From Nitrosomonadales bacterium (GTDB taxonomy: Bacteria > Pseudomonadota > Gammaproteobacteria > Burkholderiales > Gallionellaceae), in assembly GCA_016235045.1 (NCBI GenBank), contig JACRME010000004.1, forward strand, positions 124,001 through 188,000: DNA of 64,000 nucleotides. The letters are read 5' to 3'. Under the pieces are notes generated by a model. The model did no database searches and was not told where the DNA came from. It saw only the letters and a program-made list of their open reading frames with translations. Position 1 is the stretch's first letter, and the number at the start of each line of letters is the position of its first letter. Below are positions 28,952 through 38,218 of the stretch, piece by piece. The position numbers and the translations under genes are program-made.

Positions 28952-29695
28952 CTATGGCCTTGGCCGCGCAATCGCATAGATGTCGGCACACATATCGGGA
29001 TATTCATGCCCGAGCTTGTACAACCCCTCGCATTGCGCTGCGCCCAGAATTCCCGAATCGATCATTTTGTCCATCTGAAAGTCGGCCAGGAATTTGAAGA
29101 AGATGCCACCCTGCGCAATGATTTCGAATCCGGCCGACTCCAGCTCCCGATTCAGCGTGACCCTGTCGTAGACGCGGCGATGCCCGCCCCGCAGGTCATT
29201 GGGGGTCAAGTCGTAGAGGTCTTCGATCAGCCCCATATGCCGTGCCAGTTGCCTCGACAAAGCTCGCGCATTCGGCACAGCCGCGATGAAGCAGCCCTGG
29301 GGCTTGAGTGCCTTCCTGACCATTTCCAGAACTGCCGGCACGTCGAACAGGTGTTCCAGGACATGCGAGGCAAATACCGAATCGTATTTATCCCCCGGTT
29401 TGAACTCCTCGAACAGGCTGCAAAAATACGCCGCATTGGGGATATTCCTCTGCCTGGTCTGCTTGATGAATTCTTCGGAACCGTCGACGATATCCAGGCG
29501 ATCCACCAGGGGAGCGATCAGCTCGGACATGTAGCCGATTTCGCAGCCCAGCTCCAGCGCCCTGCCACCATTCATGTACGGCTTGAATGTGCGCATCTCC
29601 AGTTCGCGCATCAGCCGTTGCTGGCTGGAGTCGTTGGAGGTAATGTAATTCGAGGCATAACCCTCGATCAGCTTTTTCTCGTTCGCGTTATCCAT
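28952..29695 (-). CDS. SAM-dependent methyltransferase
   Basis: 247 residues with SAM motif I ALELGCEIGYMSEL, acidic post-I residue in LDIVDGSEEF, and motif SVFASHVLEHLFDVPAVL of the Methyltransf_11/23 type. It is sandwiched between the two propeller genes, 2 bases from the downstream one. Likely modifies the glycan made by the island; substrate unknown. Confidence 0.85.
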   Translation of the reverse strand: MDNANEKKLIEGYASNYITSNDSSQQRLMRELEMRTFKPYMNGGRALELGCEIGYMSELIAPLVDRLDIVDGSEEFIKQTRQRNIPNAAYFCSLFEEFKPGDKYDSVFASHVLEHLFDVPAVLEMVRKALKPQGCFIAAVPNARALSRQLARHMGLIEDLYDLTPNDLRGGHRRVYDRVTLNRELESAGFEIIAQGGIFFKFLADFQMDKMIDSGILGAAQCEGLYKLGHEYPDMCADIYAIARPRP

Positions 29696-29739
29696 GGTCT
29701 TCCTTCATGCCTGAGAAATTAAAATCGTAAGCGCCTTCT

Positions 29740-30714
29740 TCAGTTCCCGCTGTCCGCCTCATATCGCTCCAGCCTGGCCAGGCCAAAGCCGTACTTTCCC
29801 ATTTGATTGCCCAGATAGAGCATGTAAACGTCGCCATCAAGTTCGAACACGTGCGGGAACGAAACCATTTCCGAATCCCAGCCTTCCTCCGAAATGTCGA
29901 TGCCCGCCTTCGAATCGTCCCTGACCCAGTTCACCAGATCGTCCGAACAGGCATAACCGATCCGGTAACCGCCCTCCTTGCACCGGTAGTTCACGCTATA
30001 CCGGTAGCAGAAAAACATGTGGTATTTGCCTTCGAAGAACAGCACGTCCGGACTTGCCTGACACTCGTTTTCTTCGATCTTCCACGGTATGATGTTCCGG
30101 TCCAGCTTCTTCCAGTTGATCGCATCGGCCGAAGTCGCCATGCGGATTTGATAGACCGGCTCCGGCCTGCCATCCCCCGCGACCCATTTTTTTCCGGCGC
30201 TATACCAGAGATACCATTGGCCGTTGAATTTCCTGATTTTTGGCACCGTCAGGAAAAACGGTTCGTTGAGGGAGCAGGACAACGCCGGGCCATTGCCCAG
30301 CCGGGCGAACGTTTCTCCCCCGTCACGACTGATGGCCGCGCCGATCGAAATCGTGAAAGGCACCGATTCGCACCGCGTGTATCCGACGTAATACGCGAGC
30401 ACGTCTTCTTCTTTCCTGGTGACCGAAGTGAAATACGTGCCGAATTCGTCGAACGTCCCCAACTCCCCCAACTCCAGCAACGGGTTCTCGCTTATCCGCA
30501 CGATCTCAGACAGGTTGTTCCGGTTCAGTTCGACGAAGGCGGAAAGGCTCACGTAATTCCCGGCGGCATCCGCCGGCGGCCGGCACGCAAAATAGACGCG
30601 CACGACATCGTCAAGCACCAGCGCCGAGGGAGCCTGCGCAAACTCCTTCAGCCAGCTGCGCCCCTGCACGTCCTGCGGCGTGAATACCTTGCCCAGTTTT
30701 TTCCAGTGGAACAT
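29740..30714 (-). CDS. Beta-propeller, glycosidase-like protein (paralog of 27981-28949)
   Basis: 324 residues beginning MFHWKKLGKVFTPQDV, matching the MKWNKLGRIFDP start of its paralog. Shared landmarks: ALVLDDVVRVYFACR, GAAISRDGGETFARLGNGPA, QWYLWYSAGKKW, MATSADAINWKKL, MFFCYRYS, GYACSDDLVNWVRDDS and a MGKYGFGLARLERYE end. It starts 3 bases after the wbqC-like gene ends. A tandem-type duplication with a methyltransferase now between the copies. Confidence 0.7.
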   Translation of the reverse strand: MFHWKKLGKVFTPQDVQGRSWLKEFAQAPSALVLDDVVRVYFACRPPADAAGNYVSLSAFVELNRNNLSEIVRISENPLLELGELGTFDEFGTYFTSVTRKEEDVLAYYVGYTRCESVPFTISIGAAISRDGGETFARLGNGPALSCSLNEPFFLTVPKIRKFNGQWYLWYSAGKKWVAGDGRPEPVYQIRMATSADAINWKKLDRNIIPWKIEENECQASPDVLFFEGKYHMFFCYRYSVNYRCKEGGYRIGYACSDDLVNWVRDDSKAGIDISEEGWDSEMVSFPHVFELDGDVYMLYLGNQMGKYGFGLARLERYEADSGN

Positions 30715-30717
30715 GGT

Positions 30718-31419
30718 TCAGACCAATTCGTAGTTGGCGGCGACCTGATGCCGGAGGGCATCGGGCGCATTGAACATCATCGCGTCGACTATCGACAATG
30801 CCGGAACGAACGCACCGCCAAACTGCGGATACTCGAACCGCCCGGATTTTATGAATTTCAAGTCGATGCCTTTGTCCCGGAACGCCTCTTTCGAGTACAG
30901 CTCGACTCCGCCGATGGCGTTCACGTAAGTGCCCGCCCCCATTGCCTCGCACAGCGCCAGCACCTTGTCCTGGTTTTTCAGTCCGTGATCGATGGCAATG
31001 CCGGAGGAAACCAGAATCCTTGTCGGGATTCCCAGGTGCTCGCATATCCTGGTTATCGAGTGATGCAGGAATCGAAACAGATTCGGGTCTTCAAACCGCA
31101 CGATCTGCTCCAGCAAGGGGAACGTCTGCTCGAAACAGGGCGCGCGCCGGTATGCCTCCCTGAATTGATTCAGCAGTTTGTCGCGGTTGAAATCGGCCGC
31201 CAGCTCCCGCTCGCACACATCCAGTGAATCCGAATCGCTTTTCAGCGGCAGCGAGAACATCGCGTCCCTGCCGTTCCGCAGCATGCGGTTGCGGTTGATC
31301 CACCCCTTCTTGGTGTACTTGATGTTGTCGTATACGACGAAGGTGTCCACCGCGGCGATCAGTTGGAAATAGCCGGGGTAAGGAAGGAAGTACGGCTGCA
31401 TGATGGCCAGGCTCTTCAT
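30718..31419 (-). CDS. WbqC-like family protein
   Basis: 233 residues with the family N-terminus IMQPYFLPYPGYFQLIAAVD and YDNIKYTKKGWINRNR. WbqC-like proteins are found in O-antigen and flagellin-glycan clusters with DegT aminotransferases and are thought to take part in amino-sugar acylation; the reaction is not firmly known. Lies 7 bases downstream of the DegT gene. Confidence 0.88.
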   Translation of the reverse strand: MKSLAIMQPYFLPYPGYFQLIAAVDTFVVYDNIKYTKKGWINRNRMLRNGRDAMFSLPLKSDSDSLDVCERELAADFNRDKLLNQFREAYRRAPCFEQTFPLLEQIVRFEDPNLFRFLHHSITRICEHLGIPTRILVSSGIAIDHGLKNQDKVLALCEAMGAGTYVNAIGGVELYSKEAFRDKGIDLKFIKSGRFEYPQFGGAFVPALSIVDAMMFNAPDALRHQVAANYELV

Positions 31420-31426
31420 GCCCGGT

Positions 31427-32545
31427 TCAGTTCCTGATCAGGTCGACAATGGCATCGACCTGTTCGTCGGCGAGTGCGGGGTAAATCGGCAGGCAGATCA
31501 CCTGCTCCGCCACCTTCTTTGCCACCGGCAGGTTTGCATGAGCCGCCGACGGCATGCCGCGATACATCGGAAAATCGCTGATCAGCGGGTAGAAATAGCG
31601 GCGCACATATACCCCGTTATCCCGCAACTTCTGGTACAGGACATCGCGGCTGAGCGGATAGTCGGGCTGCACCAGAACCGGGAAGTAGGCATAGTTGGAC
31701 ACTTTTTCGCCTGCGGCCGCCAGGCAGTGAATGCCCTTTGCCCCGGCCAGCGCCTCCCGGTACCGGGCGTCGATGACTTTGCGCTGCTGCAGCGCCGCAT
31801 CGATCCCTTTCAATTGCAGCAAACCGAAAGCCGCATTGATCTCGCTCATCTTGCCGTTGATGCCGGCGGCCACCACCGTCACCTCGTCCACAAAACCGAA
31901 GTTCTTCAGGTGGTCGATCCGCAGTTTGGTCTTGGCATCGTGGCAAATGATGGCGCCGCCCTCGAAGGTGTTGAACACCTTGGTGGCATGGAAACTCAGC
32001 ACCGACAGATCGCCGTGGTTGAGCACGCTGTCGTTGCGGTACTGCACGCCGAACGCGTGCGCCGCATCGTAGATGACTTTCAGCCCGTAGTTGTCCGCGA
32101 TTTTCTCGATGCGATCCACGTCGCAGGGATGGCCGTAGCAATGCACCGGCATGATGGCCGTGGTTTGCGGCGTGATCGCCGCTTCGATCTTGTCCGGATC
32201 GAGATTGAGCGTGACCGGGTCGATGTCCACAAACACCGGCTTGATCCCGTTCCACAGCAGGGAGTGCGCCGTCGCCACGAACGAATACGGCGTGGTGATC
32301 ACCTCCCCGGTGATGCGCAACGATTGCAGCGCGGTAATGAGCGCCATGGTGCCGCTGGTGAACAGGGCCACGTGTTTGACGCCCAGGTATCCGCACAGCG
32401 CCTGCTCCAGTTGCTGGTGAAAGGGGCCGTTGTTGGTCAGCCACTTGCTGTCCCAGATCTGCTGCAGGTAAGGAATGAATTCCTCCAGCGGCGGCAACAA
32501 TGGTTGCGTCACATAGATCGGCGTTGTCGCTTTGCGTCCCGTCAT
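31427..32545 (-). CDS. DegT/DnrJ/EryC1/StrS sugar aminotransferase
   Basis: 372-residue PLP enzyme that transaminates a nucleotide-linked keto sugar. The cofactor lysine is K189 in SFHATKVFNTFEGGAI; TSGTMAL and YDAAHAFG are also conserved. The sequence resembles VioA/QdtB/FdtB-type enzymes, which make 4- or 3-amino-deoxy hexoses. The matching dehydratase is not in this window. ATG overlaps the stop of the upstream glycosyltransferase gene. Confidence 0.9.
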   Translation of the reverse strand: MTGRKATTPIYVTQPLLPPLEEFIPYLQQIWDSKWLTNNGPFHQQLEQALCGYLGVKHVALFTSGTMALITALQSLRITGEVITTPYSFVATAHSLLWNGIKPVFVDIDPVTLNLDPDKIEAAITPQTTAIMPVHCYGHPCDVDRIEKIADNYGLKVIYDAAHAFGVQYRNDSVLNHGDLSVLSFHATKVFNTFEGGAIICHDAKTKLRIDHLKNFGFVDEVTVVAAGINGKMSEINAAFGLLQLKGIDAALQQRKVIDARYREALAGAKGIHCLAAAGEKVSNYAYFPVLVQPDYPLSRDVLYQKLRDNGVYVRRYFYPLISDFPMYRGMPSAAHANLPVAKKVAEQVICLPIYPALADEQVDAIVDLIRN

Positions 32546-35085
32546 TTCCCGCCCTCTCTGTCCACTTCAATCACCTGTTGCCGGGTCACGCCGAACGGCA
32601 CCGGCATCAAGCCCGCGCACCAGCGCGCCCACTTGCCCCGAAAGGCCGTTTCCAGGTCTCGAGTATACGCAACCGGATCGCTATTCGTTTTCGACATCAT
32701 CAGCTCGCGCAGCCCCTGCCGGGTCGCATCCAGCCCGGTCAACTCATGCGTCATCCGGATGGCCAGCGCTTCATAGCCGGCTTCGTCCTGCGCCACGAAT
32801 TGCGGCAATCCGGCAATGCCCATGACCGCGGCACCGACGCGCGAAATCGCGCGGTCTCCCGCCAGCGTCACCACCGGAACCCCCATCCACAGCGCATGCA
32901 GCGACGTCGTTCCGCCGTTGTAGGGAAAAGGATCGAGCGCCAGGTCGACCTGATGGTGCAGGGCGAGATACTCTTTCATGTGCAGGCGCGGCTGCAGCAG
33001 CAGGCGCTCCGCGCCCACCCCGTATTTGGCGAACAGGTCGAGCAGCCATTTCTCCTGCGTGGCATGCGCATTGCCCAGCATCATGCGCGCGGCCGGTGCC
33101 GCCTTGAGGATGCGCGCCCACAAGGCGATGACCTTCTCGTTGAATTTGGACGGATTGTTGAGGCTGGCAAAGGTGAACGGCGCCCCGGCCAATGCCGGAA
33201 GTTTGTTCACCGGCGGCGCATTCACATCCGGCCGAAACACCGCGGAAGCCGACAGCCGCACCACGCTTTCGGTATGGAATGCATCGGTCAGGCCGGGCGG
33301 GTCGAGGTACGCATCGGTCAAGCGGTAATCCATTGCCACCAACCCGGTCGTTCCGCAATAGCCCATCCAGGTAACCTGCAACGGCGCCGGTTTGCGCGCA
33401 AACAGCGGCAGCCGGTTGCCCGCCGTGTGCCCCGACAGATCCACCAGGATGTCGATCCCGTCCGCCCGTATCTGCGCATCCAGTTGCGCATCACTCATCC
33501 TGTCGCACTGGCGCCAACGATCCGCCAAACTGCGCAGGCGCGCACTCATGGCGTCCTGTTGCGCATGGTTGTAATAGCAATAGACCTCGAACTTCGCCTT
33601 GTCGTGATTCGCCAGGATGGGCTCGATGAAATATGCCATGGCATGGTCGCGCAGATCGGCGGAGACGTAGCCGACCTTCAGGCGGCGCCCCGCCTCGCGC
33701 GAATTGCCGTGAGGCAGCCGGGCATTTTTCGACGCCGCCTCGAATTGCTCGCCAAACTTGCGGCTTTCCGCAAACATCGCCGCCGGGGTCAATTTGTCGT
33801 CGTACAGCAGCGTCAGCAGCAGGTTGCTCCACGCCACCGCATGATCCGGCTTCAGTTCCAGCGCCTTGCGATAGGCCCGCACCGATTCGTCGATTCGCCC
33901 CAGCCAGGGCAGCGCATTGCCGATATTGATATAAGGCTCGACGTAGTCCGGCGCCAGTTCGATCGCCCGTTCGCTCGCCTCGATGGATTCCCGATGCCGC
34001 CCGATCTCTCTCAGCACCACACCGAGGTTGTTGTGCGCCGCCACATGCGCGGGCGACACCTGGATCGCTTTCCGGTAATACTCTATCGCCTCAATGCGTT
34101 TGCCCTGTTCCGACAGCACGCAGCCCATGTTGTACCAGGCCTCCGCATACTCCGGCCTGAGCAGCGATGCGCGGCGATAGTATTCGAGCGCGTCATCCGG
34201 TTGGCCCCGGTCTTTGGCTATGTTCCCCAGCGTGCACAGCGCTTCGACAAAGTCCGGCTTGAGTGCCAGCGCCAGGGCGCCATGCCTGGCCGCCTCGTCG
34301 AATCGCCCCATGTCCTTCAGCGCGTTGGCCAGGTTGTTGTGCGCCGACGCGTGATCGGGACGCAACGCCAGCGCTTTCCGGTAATTCAGTTCCGCCTCTT
34401 CGCCTCGCCCCGTTTCGGCCAGCAGCAATCCGATGTTGTTATAGGCGTCCGGGAAATCGGGCTTGTACCTCAGCGCTTCCAGATTGCTCGCCAGCGCCGC
34501 TTCGCGCTGCCCCTGATTTCTCAGCGTGATGCCAAGGTTGTAGTGGGCTTCGGCATAATCCGGCTTGAGTTCGAGCGCCTTGCGGTAATGCGCCTGCGCC
34601 TCGTCGTTCCGTCCCAGCACGTTGAACAGGTGCCCCAGGTTGTTGTAGGCCTCGAAATTGTCCGGCTGCAATTCGATAATTTTGCGGTAATTGTCAAGGG
34701 CTGCGTCATGCAGCCCCAGCGCGATATACACCGGGCCGATATTGCACAAGTAGAGCGGAATCGAGGGCGCAATCCGGATCGCGCGCTCGATGAGATCGCG
34801 CGCCAATTCATGCATGCCGGTCTGGTGCGCAATCAGTCCCAGCAGATGCAACGCATCCGCGTGATCGGGCTGTATCTGGAGCACTTGCTGGTAAATGTCG
34901 GCGGCCTGCTGGTACCGTCCCGCCTGCTGGTGTTCCACCGCGGTCTGGATCGCTTCGTTCAGTTCTGCCCGGACGTCCCGAACCGTGCCGCCCGATACGG
35001 CGGCTTCGGTTTTACCGAGACAGCATTTCTTGTATTTTTTGCCGCTTCCGCAAGGACACGGGTCGTTCCGTCCCGGTGCATCCAT
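32542..35085 (-). CDS. SEC-C / TPR / O-GlcNAc transferase-like (GT41) glycosyltransferase
   Basis: 847 residues. The N-terminus has a SEC-C zinc motif (GRNDPCPCGSGKKYKKCC, residues 5-22), followed by about a dozen TPRs (about 40-440, each with A..YRKALEL.P) and a SPINDLY/OGT catalytic domain (about 480-840: VGYVSADLRDHA, DILVDLSGHTAGNRL, QVTWMGYCGTTG, FNEKVIALWARIL, DPFPYNGGTTSLHALWMGVP). The GT41 fold modifies Ser/Thr of proteins, so it is the prime candidate to attach the island's sugar to flagellin. It is the first gene of the leftward island. The SEC-C fusion is unusual; the usual SEC-C partner is the secretion motor or other proteins. Confidence 0.88.
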   Translation of the reverse strand: MDAPGRNDPCPCGSGKKYKKCCLGKTEAAVSGGTVRDVRAELNEAIQTAVEHQQAGRYQQAADIYQQVLQIQPDHADALHLLGLIAHQTGMHELARDLIERAIRIAPSIPLYLCNIGPVYIALGLHDAALDNYRKIIELQPDNFEAYNNLGHLFNVLGRNDEAQAHYRKALELKPDYAEAHYNLGITLRNQGQREAALASNLEALRYKPDFPDAYNNIGLLLAETGRGEEAELNYRKALALRPDHASAHNNLANALKDMGRFDEAARHGALALALKPDFVEALCTLGNIAKDRGQPDDALEYYRRASLLRPEYAEAWYNMGCVLSEQGKRIEAIEYYRKAIQVSPAHVAAHNNLGVVLREIGRHRESIEASERAIELAPDYVEPYINIGNALPWLGRIDESVRAYRKALELKPDHAVAWSNLLLTLLYDDKLTPAAMFAESRKFGEQFEAASKNARLPHGNSREAGRRLKVGYVSADLRDHAMAYFIEPILANHDKAKFEVYCYYNHAQQDAMSARLRSLADRWRQCDRMSDAQLDAQIRADGIDILVDLSGHTAGNRLPLFARKPAPLQVTWMGYCGTTGLVAMDYRLTDAYLDPPGLTDAFHTESVVRLSASAVFRPDVNAPPVNKLPALAGAPFTFASLNNPSKFNEKVIALWARILKAAPAARMMLGNAHATQEKWLLDLFAKYGVGAERLLLQPRLHMKEYLALHHQVDLALDPFPYNGGTTSLHALWMGVPVVTLAGDRAISRVGAAVMGIAGLPQFVAQDEAGYEALAIRMTHELTGLDATRQGLRELMMSKTNSDPVAYTRDLETAFRGKWARWCAGLMPVPFGVTRQQVIEVDREGGK

Positions 35086-35106
35086 CGTAGCCCCTAAGAG
35101 TTGGAA

Positions 35107-35424
35107 TCACACCTGCATGTTCATGATGTCGTTATAGGCCGCCACCACCTTGTTGCGCACCTGCACCGCCGTCTGGAACGAGATGTTGGCCTTCTGCATG
35201 GCGATCATCGTATCACTCAGGCTCACCTTGTCGTCGCCCAGCACAAAGGCTTTCTGCAACTCCTCGGCCCGGTGTTGCGCCTGATTGACGCCATCCAGGG
35301 AAGACTTCAGCACATTGGCAAAATCCACACCACCCGCCGCCGGCGCCTGCGCCGGTTGCCCCTGGGCAGCAGCCATTGCGGCACGCATCTGGGCCAGCAA
35401 ACTATCTACATTGGAAACGTTCAT
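35107..35424 (-). CDS. fliE: Flagellar hook-basal body protein FliE
   Basis: MS-ring/rod junction protein, 105 residues from ATG 35424, ending in the conserved KVSLSDTMIAMQKANISFQT..VRNKVVAAYNDIMNMQV. GGAGG lies 11 bases before this ATG and 5 bases before an in-frame GTG at 35430, which may be the real start. It is transcribed away from fliF, whereas in most relatives fliE leads the fliEFGHIJK operon. Confidence 0.93.
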   Translation of the reverse strand: MNVSNVDSLLAQMRAAMAAAQGQPAQAPAAGGVDFANVLKSSLDGVNQAQHRAEELQKAFVLGDDKVSLSDTMIAMQKANISFQTAVQVRNKVVAAYNDIMNMQV

Positions 35425-35592
35425 GGTCACAGTAACCTCCTTTTGCCATGGAGGCACTGTACGCGCCGGACCGGCCGGCCTAGCACCGGAAAAGCGCCCG
35501 ATTTACCCCGCTTTTCGGCATACTGATCTTGCCTCGCAGGCAGATAATGCGCAGCGTGAGGGAGTGACCCTTGTTCCACCTGGAAGATAAGC

Positions 35593-37236
35593 ATGGCTGA
35601 TACCAACCCCAATTCGAATGCTTCCCTGACCCGGCTGCTCTTCGGCATGCCCAACCAGCAAAAGCTCGGTCTTATCGTTGCCGTCGCCTCGACAGTCGCA
35701 CTGCTGGCAGGGTTGTTCATGTGGGGACAGACGCCGGATTACCGCGTGCTCTACGCCAACATGTCCGAACGCGATGGCGGCGCGGTCATTGAGGCGCTGC
35801 AACAACAAAACGTTCCCTACAAGTTCTCCGAGGGCGGCACGCTGATGGTGCCCGCCGACAAAGTGCACGAGATGCGCCTGCAAATGGCCGCCAAAGGCCT
35901 GCCCAAGGGCGGCACGGTCGGCTTCGAACTGATGGAAAACCAGAAATTCGGCACCAGCCAGTTCCTGGAGCAGGTGAATTACCAGCGCGCGCTGGAGGGT
36001 GAATTGGCGCGCTCGGTGGAAACCATGGCCTCGGTCGCCAGTGCGCGCGTGCATCTGGCCATTCCCAAGCAGACGGTGTTTGCCCGGGAGCAGCAAAAGC
36101 CCAGCGCCTCGGTCGTGCTCGCGCTGAACGCCGGCCATACCCTGGAGGCGGGGCAGGTCAGTTCGATCGTGCACCTGATCTCCAGCAGCGTTCCCAACAT
36201 GCCGTCGCAGGCCGTGACCGTGGTAGACCAGAACGGAACCCTGCTGAGTTCGGCGCGCGACAGCGCCGCCGAGCAATTGATGGACGCCACCCAGCTCAAG
36301 TACGTGCGCCAGATCGAGCAGGATTACGTCAAGCGCATCGAGGATATCCTGATCCCGATCACGGGCTTGCAGAACGTGCGCGCGCAAGTGACCGCCAGCC
36401 TCGATTTCGCGCAGACCGAGCAGACCGCCGAATTGTATAAACCCAACCAGCCGCCCAACCAGGCCGCAGTGCGCAGCCTGCAAACGCTGGAGACGCTGAA
36501 CGGCACGACCGGCACCGGCGGCGTGCCCGGGGCGCTCTCCAACCAGCCGCCGGTTCCCGCGACCGCACCCATCGTCGCTCCTGCCACCGCCCTGCCCGGA
36601 GTAGCCGGCACCAATAATGCCGCCAGCAACACGCACAAGGAACTGACCACCAACTACGAAGTGGATCGCACCATCCAGCACACCAAGCAGCCGGTGGGCA
36701 GCATCCAGCGGCTGTCCATTGCCGTGGTGGTGAACAACCCCAGCATTACCGCCAAGGACGGCAAGGTTACTACCCGCCCCTACACCGACGCCGAAAAAGC
36801 GCAGATCACTGCACTGGTGAAGGAAACGGTCGGCTTCGACGCGAAGCGCGGCGACAGCTTCAACCTGCTCAACAGCGCCTTCAACAATACCCAGCCGGAA
36901 GCCCTGCCGGAAATTCCGCTATGGAAACAGCCCGACATCATTGCCATGGCCAAGGATGCCCTCAAGTTCGTGCTGATCGCGGGCGGTATCGGCTTCCTTT
37001 TGTTCGGCGTCATTAAACCTGCGTTCAAAACCATTGTCGAACAAAGCGCGGCGCAGGAAGAAGCATGGGCGACCAATCAGGTCACGCATCACGCGGGCAA
37101 TGCCAGCGGGATGTATGCGGCCCAGCAAAATGCCAACTCCTACGAGGACAACCTGCAGCTCGCCAAACAGTTGGCGAAGGAAGACCCCAAGATCGTCGCC
37201 TCGGTGGTCAAGGAATGGGTGAACAAAGATGAGTGA
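35593..37236 (+). CDS. fliF: Flagellar MS-ring protein
   Basis: 547 residues with two membrane helices (about 28-46 and 450-470), ring-building motifs around YKFSEGGTLMVPADKVHEMR and SASVVL, and a C-terminal FliG-binding tail (LAKEDPKIVASVVKEWVNKDE). First gene of the rightward fliF-R run. The gap 35431-35592 should hold promoters for fliE and fliF, but no convincing sigma54 or sigma28 site was found. Confidence 0.96.
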   Translation: MADTNPNSNASLTRLLFGMPNQQKLGLIVAVASTVALLAGLFMWGQTPDYRVLYANMSERDGGAVIEALQQQNVPYKFSEGGTLMVPADKVHEMRLQMAAKGLPKGGTVGFELMENQKFGTSQFLEQVNYQRALEGELARSVETMASVASARVHLAIPKQTVFAREQQKPSASVVLALNAGHTLEAGQVSSIVHLISSSVPNMPSQAVTVVDQNGTLLSSARDSAAEQLMDATQLKYVRQIEQDYVKRIEDILIPITGLQNVRAQVTASLDFAQTEQTAELYKPNQPPNQAAVRSLQTLETLNGTTGTGGVPGALSNQPPVPATAPIVAPATALPGVAGTNNAASNTHKELTTNYEVDRTIQHTKQPVGSIQRLSIAVVVNNPSITAKDGKVTTRPYTDAEKAQITALVKETVGFDAKRGDSFNLLNSAFNNTQPEALPEIPLWKQPDIIAMAKDALKFVLIAGGIGFLLFGVIKPAFKTIVEQSAAQEEAWATNQVTHHAGNASGMYAAQQNANSYEDNLQLAKQLAKEDPKIVASVVKEWVNKDE

Positions 37237-38218
37237 TGCCGGAGTCAACAAGAGCGCCATCCTGCTCATGACGCTGGGCGCCAACGAGGCGGCAGATGTG
37301 ATGAAATATCTGGAGCCGAAAGAGGTGCAAAAAATCAGCACCGCCATGGTGACGCTGCGCAACCTGTCGCGCGAACAGATATCCAACGTGTTCGACGAAT
37401 TCCATCAGGTTGCCTCCGAAAAAACCACCATCGGCATGGACTCCAGCGAATACATCCGCGACATGCTGACCAAGGCGCTGGGCGACGACAAGGCCGCCGG
37501 CCTGCTCGACCGCATCCTGCACAACAGCGACACCAGCGGCATTGAGAGCCTGAAATGGATGGATCCGGCTTCCGTATCCGACCTGATCGCCAACGAGCAC
37601 CCGCAAATCATCGCCACCATCATGGTGCACCTGGAACCGGAACAGGCGGCCGCCGTGATGGCGCTGCTGCCCGAGCGCATCCGCAACGACGTGATGCTGC
37701 GCATCGCCACGCTGGACAGCGTGCAACCGGCCGCGCTGCAGGAACTGAACGACGTGCTGGTCAAACTGCTTGCCGGCAATGCGGTGGGCAAGAAGAGTAT
37801 ACGCGGCGGCATCAAGACCGCAGCCGAAATCCTCAACTACATGGGCAACCAGGAAGCGGTGCTGGAATCGGTGCGCGGCCACGATGCCGAACTGGCGCAG
37901 AAGATGATGGACGAGATGTTCGTGTTCGAGGACCTGCTCGAAGTGGAAGACCGCGGCATCCAGCTTATCCTGCGCGAGGTGCAATCCGAATCGCTCATCG
38001 TCGCACTCAAGGGCGCCAGCGAAGAATTGCGCGAAAAGATTTTCAAGAACATGTCGCAACGCGCCGCCGAGATGCTGCGCGAAGACCTGGAAGCCAAGGG
38101 CCCGGTCCGGCTCAGCGAAGTGGAGTCCGAGCAGAAGGAAATTCTCAAGGTCGTGCGCCGCCTGGCCGACGAAGGCCAGGTAATGCTCGGCGGCAAGGGA
38201 GAGGAAGCCTATGTCTGA
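37229..38218 (+). CDS. fliG: Flagellar motor switch protein FliG
   Basis: 329-residue rotor protein with the EHPQIIATIMVHLEPEQAA middle domain and the charged C-terminal torque helix around MFVFEDLLEVEDRGIQLILREV. Overlaps fliF by 8 bases and fliH by 8 bases. Confidence 0.97.
   Translation: MSDAGVNKSAILLMTLGANEAADVMKYLEPKEVQKISTAMVTLRNLSREQISNVFDEFHQVASEKTTIGMDSSEYIRDMLTKALGDDKAAGLLDRILHNSDTSGIESLKWMDPASVSDLIANEHPQIIATIMVHLEPEQAAAVMALLPERIRNDVMLRIATLDSVQPAALQELNDVLVKLLAGNAVGKKSIRGGIKTAAEILNYMGNQEAVLESVRGHDAELAQKMMDEMFVFEDLLEVEDRGIQLILREVQSESLIVALKGASEELREKIFKNMSQRAAEMLREDLEAKGPVRLSEVESEQKEILKVVRRLADEGQVMLGGKGEEAYV

Noticed and set aside
32500-35097. 865-codon open frame on the plus strand
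   Set aside because: It is antisense to the whole GT41 glycosyltransferase gene, His/Arg/Gln-rich, and arises from GC-rich codon bias.
35458-35592. Sigma54-like sequences between fliE and fliF (GGCATACTGATCTTGCC)
   Set aside because: GG to GC spacing is two bases too long for a functional -24/-12 element.
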